Assembly: GCA_016235045.1 (NCBI GenBank)
Contig: JACRME010000016.1
Coordinates: 1-64,000, forward strand
DNA length: 64,000 nt
Source: Nitrosomonadales bacterium
GTDB taxonomy: Bacteria; Pseudomonadota; Gammaproteobacteria; Burkholderiales; Gallionellaceae
Reading direction: 5' to 3'
Under the pieces are notes generated by a model that was given only the letters and a program-made list of their open reading frames with translations, did no database searches and was not told the origin of the DNA. The number at the start of each line of letters is the position of its first letter. Position 1 is the stretch's first letter. The position numbers and the translations under genes are program-made. Shown here one piece after another: positions 1 through 8,668 of this stretch.

Positions 1-492
1 CTGACCCATTTTTCCGAATCCGGCCGCGCCCGCATGGTGGACGTTTCGGAAAAATCCAGCACCCAGCGCGTCGCCATTGCCAGCGGCGTATTGCGCATGC
101 AGATAACCACGCTGGAACGCATCCGCACCGGACAGATCGCCAAGGGCGACGTGCTGACCGTGGCCGATGTCGGCGCGGTAATGGCCGCCAAGCACACGCC
201 GGACATCATCCCGATGTGCCACAGCATCGCGCTGTCGGGAGTGGAGGTGGAATTCAGCGAGATTCTTGAACCCGATCATCAGGGTTGCGTCGGCATCAAA
301 GTCGTCACCACCGCCACCTGCGTCGGCCAGACCGGCGTCGAAATGGAAGCCCTGACCGCCGCCAGCGTCGCGCTGCTCACCATCTACGACATGTGCAAAG
401 CCATCGACCGCGGCATGCGCATCGAAAACGTGCAACTGGAAGAAAAGCGCGGCGGCAAGAGCGGCGTGTGGAAGCGCGGAGATACCCAATGA
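1..492 (+). CDS. moaC: Cyclic pyranopterin monophosphate synthase MoaC (5' partial)
   Basis: MoaC converts the GTP-derived cyclic intermediate made by MoaA into cyclic pyranopterin monophosphate, the first pterin of molybdenum and tungsten cofactor synthesis, in the cytosol. The reading frame is open from base 1 and begins LTHFSESGRARMVDVSEK, the usual MoaC N-terminus, so only the first few codons lie outside the window; the ATG at 34 is internal. The active-site stretch AKHTPDIIPMCHSIAL and the block CVGQTGVEMEALTAAS are present. About 163 residues are visible, the normal family length. The stop overlaps the moaD start (ATGA), so the genes are translationally coupled. Confidence 0.96.
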   Translation: MTHFSESGRARMVDVSEKSSTQRVAIASGVLRMQITTLERIRTGQIAKGDVLTVADVGAVMAAKHTPDIIPMCHSIALSGVEVEFSEILEPDHQGCVGIKVVTTATCVGQTGVEMEALTAASVALLTIYDMCKAIDRGMRIENVQLEEKRGGKSGVWKRGDTQ

Positions 493-728
493 TCAAGGTG
501 CTGTTCTTCGGCCCGGTGGCCGACCGCGTGCAGATGCGCGAGACGCAGGTTGAATACACTCCCGGCATGACCCTGCACGACGTCATCGCCCACATCGGCA
601 TGCAATATCCGGGCGCGTTCAGCATCGTCAGCTTCATTGCCGTCAACCAGACCCAGGTTCACGACAAGCAGACGGTCTTGCACGACAACGACGAGATCGC
701 CTTCATGGCGAAGTTCTCGGGAGGTTAG
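489..728 (+). CDS. moaD: Molybdopterin synthase small subunit MoaD
   Basis: MoaD is the ubiquitin-like sulfur carrier that donates thiocarboxylate sulfur to cyclic pyranopterin within molybdopterin synthase, paired with MoaE. The protein has 79 residues and ends in the functional Gly-Gly (AKFSGG), the site of adenylation and thiocarboxylation. The ATG at 489 overlaps the moaC stop. The partner moaE follows after a 162-base gap that holds a palindromic repeat element, so the usual tight moaD-moaE coupling has been opened by a repeat insertion. Confidence 0.94.
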   Translation: MIKVLFFGPVADRVQMRETQVEYTPGMTLHDVIAHIGMQYPGAFSIVSFIAVNQTQVHDKQTVLHDNDEIAFMAKFSGG

Positions 729-754
729 GATGCACACCGATAATCAACAAATCC

Positions 755-878
755 GTCATTCCGGCGCAGGCCGGAATCCAGACCAAATAAAAAGCCCGCG
801 TAGCGGACAAGTCATGATGCTGTCCTGCTGCGCAGGAATTCATTTTATTGCCTGGATTCCGGCCTGTGCCGGAATGAC
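755..878. repeat. Paired palindromic repeat (MITE/REP-pair-like) between moaD and moaE
   Basis: Two arms, 755-780 and 853-878, are inverted copies of each other (GTCATTCCGGCGCAGGC... and its reverse complement), and each arm is itself palindromic around GGCGCAGGCC. The interior contains CCGCGTAGCGGACAA and GCGCAGGAATTCATT. The copy at 9844-9968 has the same layout and the same interior words, so this is one repeated element of about 125 bp rather than two unrelated hairpins. Confidence 0.8.
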
Positions 879-890
879 GTTGGAGGGCCA

Positions 891-1316
891 ATGAGCAACC
901 CTGTCCGCATCCAAACCGAAGACTTCTCCCAGGACGAAGAGATCAACGCCCTGAAAGTCGGCTCCAAACGCATCGGCGGCATCGCCACCTTCCTCGGCTG
1001 CGCGCGCGACTTCTCCGAGGGCCGCGATGTCTCCGAGATCGGCTTCGAAGCCTACGGCCCCATGGCGCTGGCCGAAATGAAAAAACTGCGCGAAGAAGCT
1101 ATCAGCCGGTTTGCGCTGCTGGATGCGCGCATCGTGCACCGTGTCACCACCGTTCATGCCGGCGACAACATCGTGTTCATCGCCGCCGCCGCCGAACACC
1201 GCGCCGCGGCGCTGGAAGCCTGCCGCTGGATGATCGACGAACTGAAGGAACGCGTGCCGATCTGGAAGAAGGAAATCACGCCGCAGGGCGACTCCTGGGT
1301 AACACCGCATCCATGA
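891..1316 (+). CDS. moaE: Molybdopterin synthase catalytic subunit MoaE
   Basis: MoaE binds cyclic pyranopterin monophosphate and, with thiocarboxylated MoaD, inserts the two dithiolene sulfurs to give molybdopterin. The 141-residue product has the family blocks GGIATFLGCARD near residues 29-40, YGPMALAEMKKL and the C-terminal KERVPIWKKE with the conserved catalytic lysines. GGAGG sits six bases before the ATG, directly downstream of the repeat element. Its stop overlaps the mobB start (ATGA). Confidence 0.95.
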   Translation: MSNPVRIQTEDFSQDEEINALKVGSKRIGGIATFLGCARDFSEGRDVSEIGFEAYGPMALAEMKKLREEAISRFALLDARIVHRVTTVHAGDNIVFIAAAAEHRAAALEACRWMIDELKERVPIWKKEITPQGDSWVTPHP

Positions 1317-1825
1317 GTACCGTGCCGAAAGCTACACCCAAGGTATTCACCATCGTCGGCAATTCCGGTTCCGGCAAAACCACGCTGGTGGAAAAACTCA
1401 TCCGCGAATTGAGCAGCAGGGGATTGCGCGTGGCCACCATCAAATATGCGAATCACAAGGTCGTGCTGGATACGCCGGGCAAGGACAGCTACCGCAACAA
1501 GGAAGCCGGTGCGGTAATGAGCATGCTGGTGACGTCCAGCCAGATGCAACTGGTTTCCGATTTGGCCGAAGAGCGCGAGCCGGGACAACTGGCAGAACGT
1601 TTTATGGGAGGGGCAGACCTGGTGCTGGCGGAAGGTTTCTCTTTGTCGCCGGGGGCCAAGATCGAAGTGGTGCGCCGCGAATGCGGCAAGCCGCCGCGTT
1701 GCACCCTCGAAGACGGGCTGATCGCGGTCGTCACCGATATGGAGGAGGTCTTTCCCAAACTGCCGCACTTTGCGCTCGACGATATCGACGGCATTGTAGA
1801 ATTCATTCTGCAACGGGCCGCATGA
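1313..1825 (+). CDS. mobB: Molybdopterin-guanine dinucleotide biosynthesis protein MobB
   Basis: MobB is a small P-loop GTP-binding accessory protein that helps attach nucleotide to the pterin during dinucleotide cofactor assembly. The Walker A motif GNSGSGKTT occupies residues 16-24, and ADLVLAEGFSLS fits the family's central strand. The 170-residue length is normal. It sits between moaE and moeA in one plus-strand operon, with a four-base overlap to moaE. No mobA partner follows directly; a MobA-like nucleotidyltransferase lies at 21.4 kb instead. Confidence 0.9.
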   Translation: MSTVPKATPKVFTIVGNSGSGKTTLVEKLIRELSSRGLRVATIKYANHKVVLDTPGKDSYRNKEAGAVMSMLVTSSQMQLVSDLAEEREPGQLAERFMGGADLVLAEGFSLSPGAKIEVVRRECGKPPRCTLEDGLIAVVTDMEEVFPKLPHFALDDIDGIVEFILQRAA

Positions 1826-1844
1826 ATCAGGGGGAAGCAAAGTA

Positions 1845-3083
1845 ATGGAGAATTTGAAAGCAAGCGTGGCGCAGCGCGTCATCCTGGAATCGGTCGCGAT
1901 ACTGGGTGTCGAACCGGTGAAGATGGAACAGTCATTGGGGCGCGTGCTGGCCGAAGACATCAAGGCCAACCGCAACCTGCCGCCGTACGATGTGTCGGCA
2001 ATGGACGGCTTTGCGGTGCGCAGTGCGGATGTGGCCAACCCGCCCGCGATGCTGGAACTTATCGAAGAAATCCAGGCCGGCAGCCTGCCGACCAAAACCG
2101 TGCGAGCCGGGCAGTGCGCGCGCATCATGACCGGCGCGGCGGTGCCGCAGGGCGCGGACGCGGTGATCCGCGTCGAAGACACAAAAGCTATTGCTGCGAA
2201 CAGCGTTCAGTTTGTTGTATCGGTGAAGCCGGGCAATTTTATCCGTCCGCATGGCGAACACATGCACACCGGCGATATCGTGCTGAAAGCCGGCACCGAA
2301 ATTACCCCCGGTGTCATCGGCGTGCTGGCGACGGTGAAGGCCGCTCAGTTCAATGTGTATCGCCGTCCGCGCGTGGCCATCCTTTCCACCGGCAACGAAC
2401 TGGAAGGCCTGAACGAGCCGGTCGACCCGAACAAGATTCCCGATTCCAATACCTATGCCGTGATGGCGCAAGTGCAGGCGCTCGGCATTGAGCCGGTGCT
2501 GCTCGGCATCGCGCGCGACGATCCGGCCGAACTGGAACAATACCTGCAGCGCGGTTTGGAATACGACGTGCTGTTGGTTTCCGGCGGCACCTCGATGGGC
2601 GAATACGATTACGTGCGTCCGTGCATCGAGAAGCTGGGCGTGAAGATGATCTTCTGGCGCGTGCTGACCCGGCCCGGTCATCCGCTGACGTTCGGCAAGA
2701 CCGACAAAACCGTCGTGTTCGGCCTGCCGGGCTATCCGGTGTCCAGCATGGTCAGTTTCGAAGAGTTCGTGCTGCCCGCCTTGCGCCACATGATGGGCAA
2801 TCGGAATCTGCATCGCCGCACCGTTATCGCGCGTCTGGCACATGCAGTGAAGACCCAGCCGGGCCGCACCGAATTCATCCGCGTGCTGCTGACGCACACC
2901 GACGCCGGCTACACCGTCAACACCACCGGCACGCAAAGCAGCGGGGTGCTGCTGTCCATGGCCAGGGCGGATGGCTTGATGGTGGTGCCTGCCGACTGCA
3001 CCGGGCTGGCAGAAGGCGACCATGTCACCGTGCAATTGCTGGACGGCTCGGCCTTCCAGGAAAAAGTCTGTTACAAGGAGTAA
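1845..3083 (+). CDS. moeA: Molybdopterin molybdenumtransferase MoeA (copy 1)
   Basis: MoeA inserts molybdate (or tungstate) into adenylated molybdopterin made by Mog. The 412-residue protein shows PPYDVSAMDGFAVR near 46-59, the MPT-binding block GGTSMGEYDYVRP, and GLPGYPVS in the C-terminal half. GGGGGAAG lies before the ATG. mog begins three bases after its stop. A second, clearly diverged moeA lies at 12.8-14.0 kb beside tungstate-related genes, so the two copies may be specialised for different metals; that specialisation is inference. Confidence 0.94.
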   Translation: MENLKASVAQRVILESVAILGVEPVKMEQSLGRVLAEDIKANRNLPPYDVSAMDGFAVRSADVANPPAMLELIEEIQAGSLPTKTVRAGQCARIMTGAAVPQGADAVIRVEDTKAIAANSVQFVVSVKPGNFIRPHGEHMHTGDIVLKAGTEITPGVIGVLATVKAAQFNVYRRPRVAILSTGNELEGLNEPVDPNKIPDSNTYAVMAQVQALGIEPVLLGIARDDPAELEQYLQRGLEYDVLLVSGGTSMGEYDYVRPCIEKLGVKMIFWRVLTRPGHPLTFGKTDKTVVFGLPGYPVSSMVSFEEFVLPALRHMMGNRNLHRRTVIARLAHAVKTQPGRTEFIRVLLTHTDAGYTVNTTGTQSSGVLLSMARADGLMVVPADCTGLAEGDHVTVQLLDGSAFQEKVCYKE

Positions 3084-3086
3084 GCA

Positions 3087-3632
3087 ATGAGCATAGCCCG
3101 AATCGGTTTGGTAACCATCTCCGACCGCGCCAGCAGCGGCGCATACGAAGACAAAGGCGGCCCGGCGATGAACGCATGGTTTGCGCGCGTGTTGACCAGC
3201 CCGTGGGAAGCCGTGGTGCGCGTTATCCCCGACGAACAACACCTGATCGAAGCGACGCTCATCGAGTTGAGCGATAACCTTGGTTGCAGCCTCATCGTCA
3301 CCACCGGCGGTACCGGCCCGGCCAAGCGCGACGTCACACCGGAAGCAACCGAGGCCGTGTGCGAAAAAATGATGCCGGGCTTCGGCGAACTGATGCGCAC
3401 CGAATCGCTCAAATTCGTTCCGACCGCGATCCTGTCGCGCCAGACCGCAGGCATACGCGGCAAGAGTTTTATCCTCAACCTGCCCGGCAAACCCTCTGCG
3501 ATAGATGACTGCCTGAATGCCGTGTTCCCGGCCGTTCCCTATTGCATCGACCTGATTGAGGGCGCGTATCTGGAATCCGATCCGCAGCAATGCAAGGTAT
3601 TCCGTCCGGCGCATGCGCAGCGGCCGAAATAA
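3087..3632 (+). CDS. mog: Molybdopterin adenylyltransferase (Mog/MoaB family)
   Basis: The product adenylates molybdopterin to activate it for metal insertion by MoeA. It has 181 residues with the N-terminal SDRASSGAYEDKGG, the nucleotide loop TTGGTGPAKRDVTPEAT and the C-terminal LNLPGKPSAI, all typical of the MogA branch. AAGGAG precedes the ATG by six bases. It follows moeA with a three-base gap, so both are probably made from one transcript. Confidence 0.92.
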   Translation: MSIARIGLVTISDRASSGAYEDKGGPAMNAWFARVLTSPWEAVVRVIPDEQHLIEATLIELSDNLGCSLIVTTGGTGPAKRDVTPEATEAVCEKMMPGFGELMRTESLKFVPTAILSRQTAGIRGKSFILNLPGKPSAIDDCLNAVFPAVPYCIDLIEGAYLESDPQQCKVFRPAHAQRPK

Positions 3633-3696
3633 AAAATGTAGGTTTAAGCCCGGATAGCGGGCAACACTACGCTGCTAAGGAAGTGCCGATCAACTC

Positions 3697-3733
3697 CTCC
3701 GTTCGTGGTGAGTCTGTCGAACCATGAATGGAG
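3697..3733. repeat. REP-type palindrome
   Basis: The arms CTCCGTTCGTGGT and ACCATGAATGGAG pair with two G-T wobbles around GAGTCTGTCGA. This is the widespread proteobacterial extragenic palindrome type (TTCGTGGTGAG...TCGAACCA). It lies between mog and the MoaD-like gene. Confidence 0.7.
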
Positions 3734-3775
3734 GCCGATCAACATTCAATTCATTGCCATTATCGGTGAACCATC

Positions 3776-4072
3776 ATGTCCGAAACAATTGAACTTCATG
3801 CCTTCATGGGTCTCGCGGACGTCTTCAGGGAACGCCAGTGGACCAACCCGACGAATTTTCCGCTCGACCGGGAAACCACCGGCGCCGAATTGATGGCCAA
3901 ACTGGACATTCCCATGGAACGCGTCGAAGTGATATTCATTAATCGCAAAGCCATCGCCGCCGATGACGCGGTGATCCAACCGGGTGATCGCGTCGCCCTG
4001 GTACCTCCCGGCGTACCGGGCCCGCACCGTTTCCTGCTTGGTTTCAAGAATAGAAAGGCCAAGGCGGAATAA
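3776..4072 (+). CDS. MoaD/ThiS-like protein without C-terminal Gly-Gly
   Basis: The 98-residue protein has the beta-grasp pattern of MoaD/ThiS, including GDRVALVPPGVPGPHRFLLGF near the C-terminus. It ends FKNRKAKAE, about 13 residues beyond the usual Gly-Gly point and with no terminal diglycine. MoaD-like proteins with a PPGxPGP ending are known around tungsten and molybdenum enzymes, where a carrier or structural role is suspected. A role in the W/Mo cofactor pathway is inferred from its position at the end of the moa-mog cluster. Confidence 0.75.
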   Translation: MSETIELHAFMGLADVFRERQWTNPTNFPLDRETTGAELMAKLDIPMERVEVIFINRKAIAADDAVIQPGDRVALVPPGVPGPHRFLLGFKNRKAKAE

Positions 4073-4291
4073 TTAATCGGCACGACTGGCTCTGGCGCGA
4101 CCCGAACCAGACGGTTATGATTCCCATTGCGGATTCGCTGTGGAAAACAGTAACCGCACAGCTATTCATCTGCTCAGACGAGCTTTTTGATAGCATCTGT
4201 CGATACAGATCAATCGCAGTGCCGTACGGGATTTTCGAAACAAGATATCTGCCTCTGCCTTCCACCGGTTAACGAAGAATAGGGAAAGCCA

Positions 4292-6658
4292 ATGATCTCG
4301 GATTCGCCCGCCAACCGCACCGCCTTGAACGCCACCCGGGGTTCATCTGCCGTCACGCTGAAGAACTGGTTTAGCCATGCAGCAGAATCGCACATTCTGT
4401 TTCCGGCAATTGCCGTTTTGGTGCTGGCAGTGATCTGGGGGACGACTCTGAACCTCATCAAGGTCGAACGCGCTTCCGCCGAGCACAGCGCGTCGGTATC
4501 GAGCCGCGAACTGGCCGAAACCTATGAAGCACAGGTTATACGCGCGCTACGCGAAATCGATCAGACCCTGAAGCTCGTCAGGTATGCATATGAATCCGCA
4601 AGAAAGCACGCGACACTGAGCGATCTCAAGGCAAAGACATTGTTGCCGCCGGATTTGGTGTTCGTGGTCAGCATTGCGGATAACAAGGGGGATATTGTCG
4701 CAAGCACGCGACCACCCGAAAAAAAGAATGTTGCCGATCAGGAATATTTCGAGTCGCAGCGTAGCGTCGATGCTCTCTCGGTCAGCCGTCCCTGGAAAAA
4801 CAAAGTTTCGTCGGAATGGCAACTTCAGTTCAGTCGCAGACTGAATGCGCCAGACGGAAGTTTTGCCGGCATTGTCATGATTGCCGTTGACGCCGGCTAT
4901 TTCGTCAGTGGTTATGAGGTCGACAAACTTGGGGAGCACGGCGCACTCGGCGTTCTCGGCACGGATGGTGTATTTCGTGCACGGCGCAGCGGAGATTCAA
5001 TAACGGCAGGCGATACGGTCGATTACGCAGCCGTGGTGCCCGCCACGGATGAGCCGAATGACATCAGGCCGACAATCAACGCATGGGATGGGGTGTTGCG
5101 ATATACCAGTGCACGCCAGCTCTACGATTTTCCTCTGGCCATCGTCGTCGGGTTATCCGAAGACGAACAACTGGCGGCCGCACGTCAAAACAAGCGCACC
5201 TACCTGTGGCGAGCCTCCGCCGCCAGTCTGTTGCTGATCCTGGTTGTCTCGGTGCTGGGCCGCTTGAGCCGGCAGCTCGTGCTGAGCCGGCAGCGCGAAG
5301 TCGAGGAGCAGGTCGCCCACGCGGCGCGTGTCGAATATCTTGCCTACCACGACGGTCTCACGACGCTGCCGAATCGCAGCTTGTTCAGCAAGCTTCTCAG
5401 CCAGAGCATCAACGAGGCGCATCGCTATAAGCGGCGGCTGGCGGTGATGTTCCTTGACCTCGACCATTTCAAACACGTCAACGATACGCTCGGGCACGAG
5501 TCAGGCGATCAACTGTTGAAAGAAGTGGCAACGCGACTTAAGGATTGTCTGCGCGAAAGCGACACCGTCGCCCGTCTGGGCGGCGACGAATTCGTGGTAC
5601 TGCTGCCTGAACTGGACGAGGAAAAATACGTTTCAACCGTAGCCCACAAAATACTGTCCTCGGTCGCCAAGCCTTTTATCCTGATGGGCGATGAGTTCCG
5701 CGTCACGGCGAGTATCGGTATCAGCACGTATCCGCAAGATGGCCTGGACGAGCAGACACTGACCAAAAACGCCGACAACGCGATGTATCTGGCGAAGGAG
5801 GAAGGCAAGAACAATTTCCAGTTCTTTTCCGAAAAACTGCACGCCAATTCGCTGGAACGACTCACGCTGGAGTCAGGCCTGCGCCACGCTCTGGAACACC
5901 ACGAGTTTGAACTGCACTATCAGCCCATGAGGGACATGCGTAGCGGCATGATCACCGGCATGGAAGCAGTGCTGCGCTGGCACCACCCGGATATTGGCAT
6001 GGTGGTTCCAACTCGGTTCATTGCGGTCGCGGAGGAAATGGGCCTGATGGTGCCGATCGGCAAGTGGGTAATCAGAACCGCGTGCCTGCAAAATGTGGCT
6101 TGGCAACATCGGGGCCTGCCGCGTTTGAAAATGGCGGTCAACCTGACGTTGCGCCAGTTTTTCGATGAAAATTTGCTGGCGGATTTGACGAAGATACTGG
6201 CCGATACCGGCATGGATGCGACTCTGCTGGAGCTGGAAATTACCGAAAGCCTGCTGATGCGCGATGTCGAAAAAACCATGCGCGTCTTGAATGGACTCAA
6301 GGACCGGGGTATCAGGATTGCCATTGACGATTTTGGAATCGGCTATTCCTCGCTCGCCACGCTCAAACAATTCCCGCTCGATACCATCAAGATCGACCGT
6401 TCGCTAATCCGTGATGTTGCCAGTGTTGACGAGGACAAGGATATGACCAAGGCCATTGTCGCGATGGGGCGGACGCTAAGCCTGACCGTCGTCGCCCAAG
6501 GCGTGGAAACGAAGGAACAGGCCGAGTATTTGCGCGAGAACGCCTGCGACGAGTTCCAGGGTTTCTATCTCAACAGGCCCGTTCCGGCGGAACAGGTTGC
6601 CGAATTGCTGCAGACGCAGTCGGCTATTTCGGACACCGATGCGAATCCAGCGGATTGA
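4292..6658 (+). CDS. Membrane GGDEF-EAL c-di-GMP turnover protein with periplasmic sensor
   Basis: The 788-residue inner-membrane protein has TM1 near 32-52, a periplasmic Cache/PDC-like sensor to about 300, TM2 near 308-325, a GGDEF domain (about 355-515) and an EAL domain (about 535-775). The cyclase active site is an intact RLGGDEF, with an RESD inhibitory site five residues before it. In the EAL domain the signature reads EAV (MEAVLRW), but DDFGIGYSSL and the downstream lysine block KIDRS are present. It could therefore be bifunctional or mainly a cyclase. It stands alone, ahead of a convergent minus-strand pair. GGGAAAG precedes the start. Confidence 0.92.
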   Translation: MISDSPANRTALNATRGSSAVTLKNWFSHAAESHILFPAIAVLVLAVIWGTTLNLIKVERASAEHSASVSSRELAETYEAQVIRALREIDQTLKLVRYAYESARKHATLSDLKAKTLLPPDLVFVVSIADNKGDIVASTRPPEKKNVADQEYFESQRSVDALSVSRPWKNKVSSEWQLQFSRRLNAPDGSFAGIVMIAVDAGYFVSGYEVDKLGEHGALGVLGTDGVFRARRSGDSITAGDTVDYAAVVPATDEPNDIRPTINAWDGVLRYTSARQLYDFPLAIVVGLSEDEQLAAARQNKRTYLWRASAASLLLILVVSVLGRLSRQLVLSRQREVEEQVAHAARVEYLAYHDGLTTLPNRSLFSKLLSQSINEAHRYKRRLAVMFLDLDHFKHVNDTLGHESGDQLLKEVATRLKDCLRESDTVARLGGDEFVVLLPELDEEKYVSTVAHKILSSVAKPFILMGDEFRVTASIGISTYPQDGLDEQTLTKNADNAMYLAKEEGKNNFQFFSEKLHANSLERLTLESGLRHALEHHEFELHYQPMRDMRSGMITGMEAVLRWHHPDIGMVVPTRFIAVAEEMGLMVPIGKWVIRTACLQNVAWQHRGLPRLKMAVNLTLRQFFDENLLADLTKILADTGMDATLLELEITESLLMRDVEKTMRVLNGLKDRGIRIAIDDFGIGYSSLATLKQFPLDTIKIDRSLIRDVASVDEDKDMTKAIVAMGRTLSLTVVAQGVETKEQAEYLRENACDEFQGFYLNRPVPAEQVAELLQTQSAISDTDANPAD

Positions 6659-6695
6659 CGCTCAGAGCGTGTAACTGTGAAACCGACGGGACGGA

Positions 6696-7142
6696 TTATT
6701 GAGCGAGCAACACTTTTACGCTACTGTCCACCAGACTCTGCTCAATGTAGCCAATCGCATTGGGATCTTTGGCGAGGAGTTTCTTCACTTCAATACTGTT
6801 CGTCACTTCCCGTGGCGGCCTGCCACGGCCGGTGAAAATAATCTTCGACCAATGCGCCTTGATTTGCGCGGGGGATTTACCGGTGAACTTGAGATAAAAC
6901 TCGTCGCGCACGGCGGAACCTTCGGATTGATCAATCGGCACAGCCTGGCTGCCATCGGGAAAGCGGCTCGCTTTGCCCAGAAAAATATCCACCACCTGAT
7001 TGTTGCTCAGCGTTGCTGTCACGGGATTCCTGGCGGAAACCACCGCCACCACCTCGGCCACAGCCGCACCGGCCCGCAGACTTAACGCCAGTCCAATGAC
7101 AATTAGGTGAACGCAATTTTTGAGTGACATGGTTCGTTTCAT
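6696..7142 (-). CDS. PstS-like phosphate-binding-fold periplasmic protein
   Basis: The 148-residue protein has a signal peptide (about 1-29, ending AVAE) and a single PBP-like domain with NPVTATLSNNQVVDIFLGK, VPIDQSEGSAVRDEFY and DPNAIGYIEQS. These blocks are typical of short PstS-related proteins that lack the rest of an ABC transporter. It overlaps the upstream porin stop (TGATG), so the two are co-translated. The ligand is not evident. Similar pairs of a porin and a PBP-like protein occur near c-di-GMP sensors, and one lies just upstream here. Confidence 0.78.
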   Translation of the reverse strand: MKRTMSLKNCVHLIVIGLALSLRAGAAVAEVVAVVSARNPVTATLSNNQVVDIFLGKASRFPDGSQAVPIDQSEGSAVRDEFYLKFTGKSPAQIKAHWSKIIFTGRGRPPREVTNSIEVKKLLAKDPNAIGYIEQSLVDSSVKVLLAQ

Positions 7143-8383
7143 CAGAATACGAAGTCAATCGTGGCGCTGAATACATTGACCTTGCCGCCAGTCTGAAAGC
7201 CGGGCTGCGTGTTGATCAATGAACCGTTAGAGCCCGCGTCGATACGGGTATGGTCGAACTGCAGTTTGATGTCGGCATTCTTCATGAAATCCCAACGCCC
7301 GCCAATGGAAATAGTCTTCTGAGCCGAAATGGTTCGTAGGACAGCGCTCAGACCTGCGTTGAGGGCGGCAGCAAATCCAGCCTGGGAGGGGGGCAAAGCA
7401 GACACGTTCAAACCGGGGTCGGAAGGATTGACATCTGCTTTCACTCTGGCGTAAGTGAGATAGGGTGTGAAATTGTCAATCCGGTAACCGCCGCTGGCAT
7501 ACCAGGCGCTCCTTCTGAGCGTTTCAATCTTGCTGTCGAGATTGCACCATTCGCTCATCGCGAACCAGCCGCCCGGATCGTACATGGCGCCGAGACTGAT
7601 GAAGGAAACGTGCGTTTTGCTGAGATCATATTTATCTGCAAGAGCGATTCCTTCCGCTCCGAATTGTCTGAACCCGTCGAATAGCGGTTTGTAGGCATCG
7701 ACAGTCGCGTTGGATTGGAGATATGAAAGGTGCGCGGTTGCGGCACCAACTTCACCTGTATAGCTTATGCCCCACACATCCTTCGCTTTGGCCGTGCCGC
7801 CGCCGGACGGAAGGTCGATTTCGTTTTGTCCGTAAATTCCCTGCACGGTGTTCGTGAATTCACCGATGCGCACGCGGTAACTGGCATCTATGCCATCGCT
7901 GTTGCTGACGGGTAAAACGCGATAGACCTCGCCCGGTGTTCTTACCCAGGGATTTGCATAGCCCACCTTTCGAGAGTCGGAAACCAGAAAAACCGGTAAT
8001 ACGATCCTGCCAACACGCATGCTGAAATCCGGCGTCAACTGGTACTTGATGTTCGCCCACTCCACATGGGGGCGATAGGTGTTGTCGTAATTCTGCTCCG
8101 ATACGACTTGCAAGACCGCCGTGAGCTGGGACGTCAGATTGGCCATAACCTGCCCTGCAATCAGGCTGTCGACGTCGGCACTCCAACTATGACTATAACC
8201 GGCACCGTTTGGCTTGAAGTAACTGGAATTGAAATCCGCTTTGTTCTCGCTGGAGTGAGCCACACCTAAAGTGCCGTAGCCGCTGAATGAAAGCATCGGC
8301 GTATTGGCATCATCATCTGCGCGAGCGCTGACGCCATACAGCGAGAGAGCAAGTAGCGTGATCGTGGTCAGTTTGAATGACAT
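7142..8383 (-). CDS. Outer-membrane porin-like beta-barrel protein
   Basis: A 413-residue protein starts at the ATG encoding MSFKLTTITLLALS; the frame runs upstream to a TTG, but the signal peptide (1-22, ending SARA before DD) fits the ATG. The mature part alternates short polar and aromatic strands (LSFSGYGTLGVAH, FSMRVGRIVLPVF, AWYASGGYRI) and ends in the terminal Phe of bacterial outer-membrane barrels (FSATIDFVF). The substrate is unknown. It is the first gene of the operon with the PBP-like protein downstream. Confidence 0.78.
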   Translation of the reverse strand: MSFKLTTITLLALSLYGVSARADDDANTPMLSFSGYGTLGVAHSSENKADFNSSYFKPNGAGYSHSWSADVDSLIAGQVMANLTSQLTAVLQVVSEQNYDNTYRPHVEWANIKYQLTPDFSMRVGRIVLPVFLVSDSRKVGYANPWVRTPGEVYRVLPVSNSDGIDASYRVRIGEFTNTVQGIYGQNEIDLPSGGGTAKAKDVWGISYTGEVGAATAHLSYLQSNATVDAYKPLFDGFRQFGAEGIALADKYDLSKTHVSFISLGAMYDPGGWFAMSEWCNLDSKIETLRRSAWYASGGYRIDNFTPYLTYARVKADVNPSDPGLNVSALPPSQAGFAAALNAGLSAVLRTISAQKTISIGGRWDFMKNADIKLQFDHTRIDAGSNGSLINTQPGFQTGGKVNVFSATIDFVF

Positions 8384-8668
8384 GCGTTGGCCGCTATTCC
8401 GTGGACTAATTGTCGAATCGGCATGGTGGGTCTCCAAGTTGTCCCAAATGAAAAACAGACTTGCCAGCTACTCACATCATTGCATCAGCAAACGCTTTCA
8501 CACTACCATCATCACCAAATTATCTCAATTGTTTTGAAACGTTATCTATACCGTAACGCACACATGGCGCAGAAATCAACCCCCACATGAAATTCGACAA
8601 CAATATTTTTCCAATTTACGTCGTAGTCATTTTTTACACTTGCCATTGGTACCCAGTAATCGCCTAGC
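8384..8668. other. Intergenic region upstream of porin
   Basis: These 285 bases separate the porin start from the end of the MOT1-like gene, both on the minus strand. The sequence is AT-richer than its surroundings and should hold the porin promoter. I see no convincing hairpin, repeat or small gene. Confidence 0.5.

Noticed and set aside
1932-3614. Minus-strand frame opposite moeA and mog
   Set aside because: It overlaps two well-supported genes completely and shows no domain or start signal.
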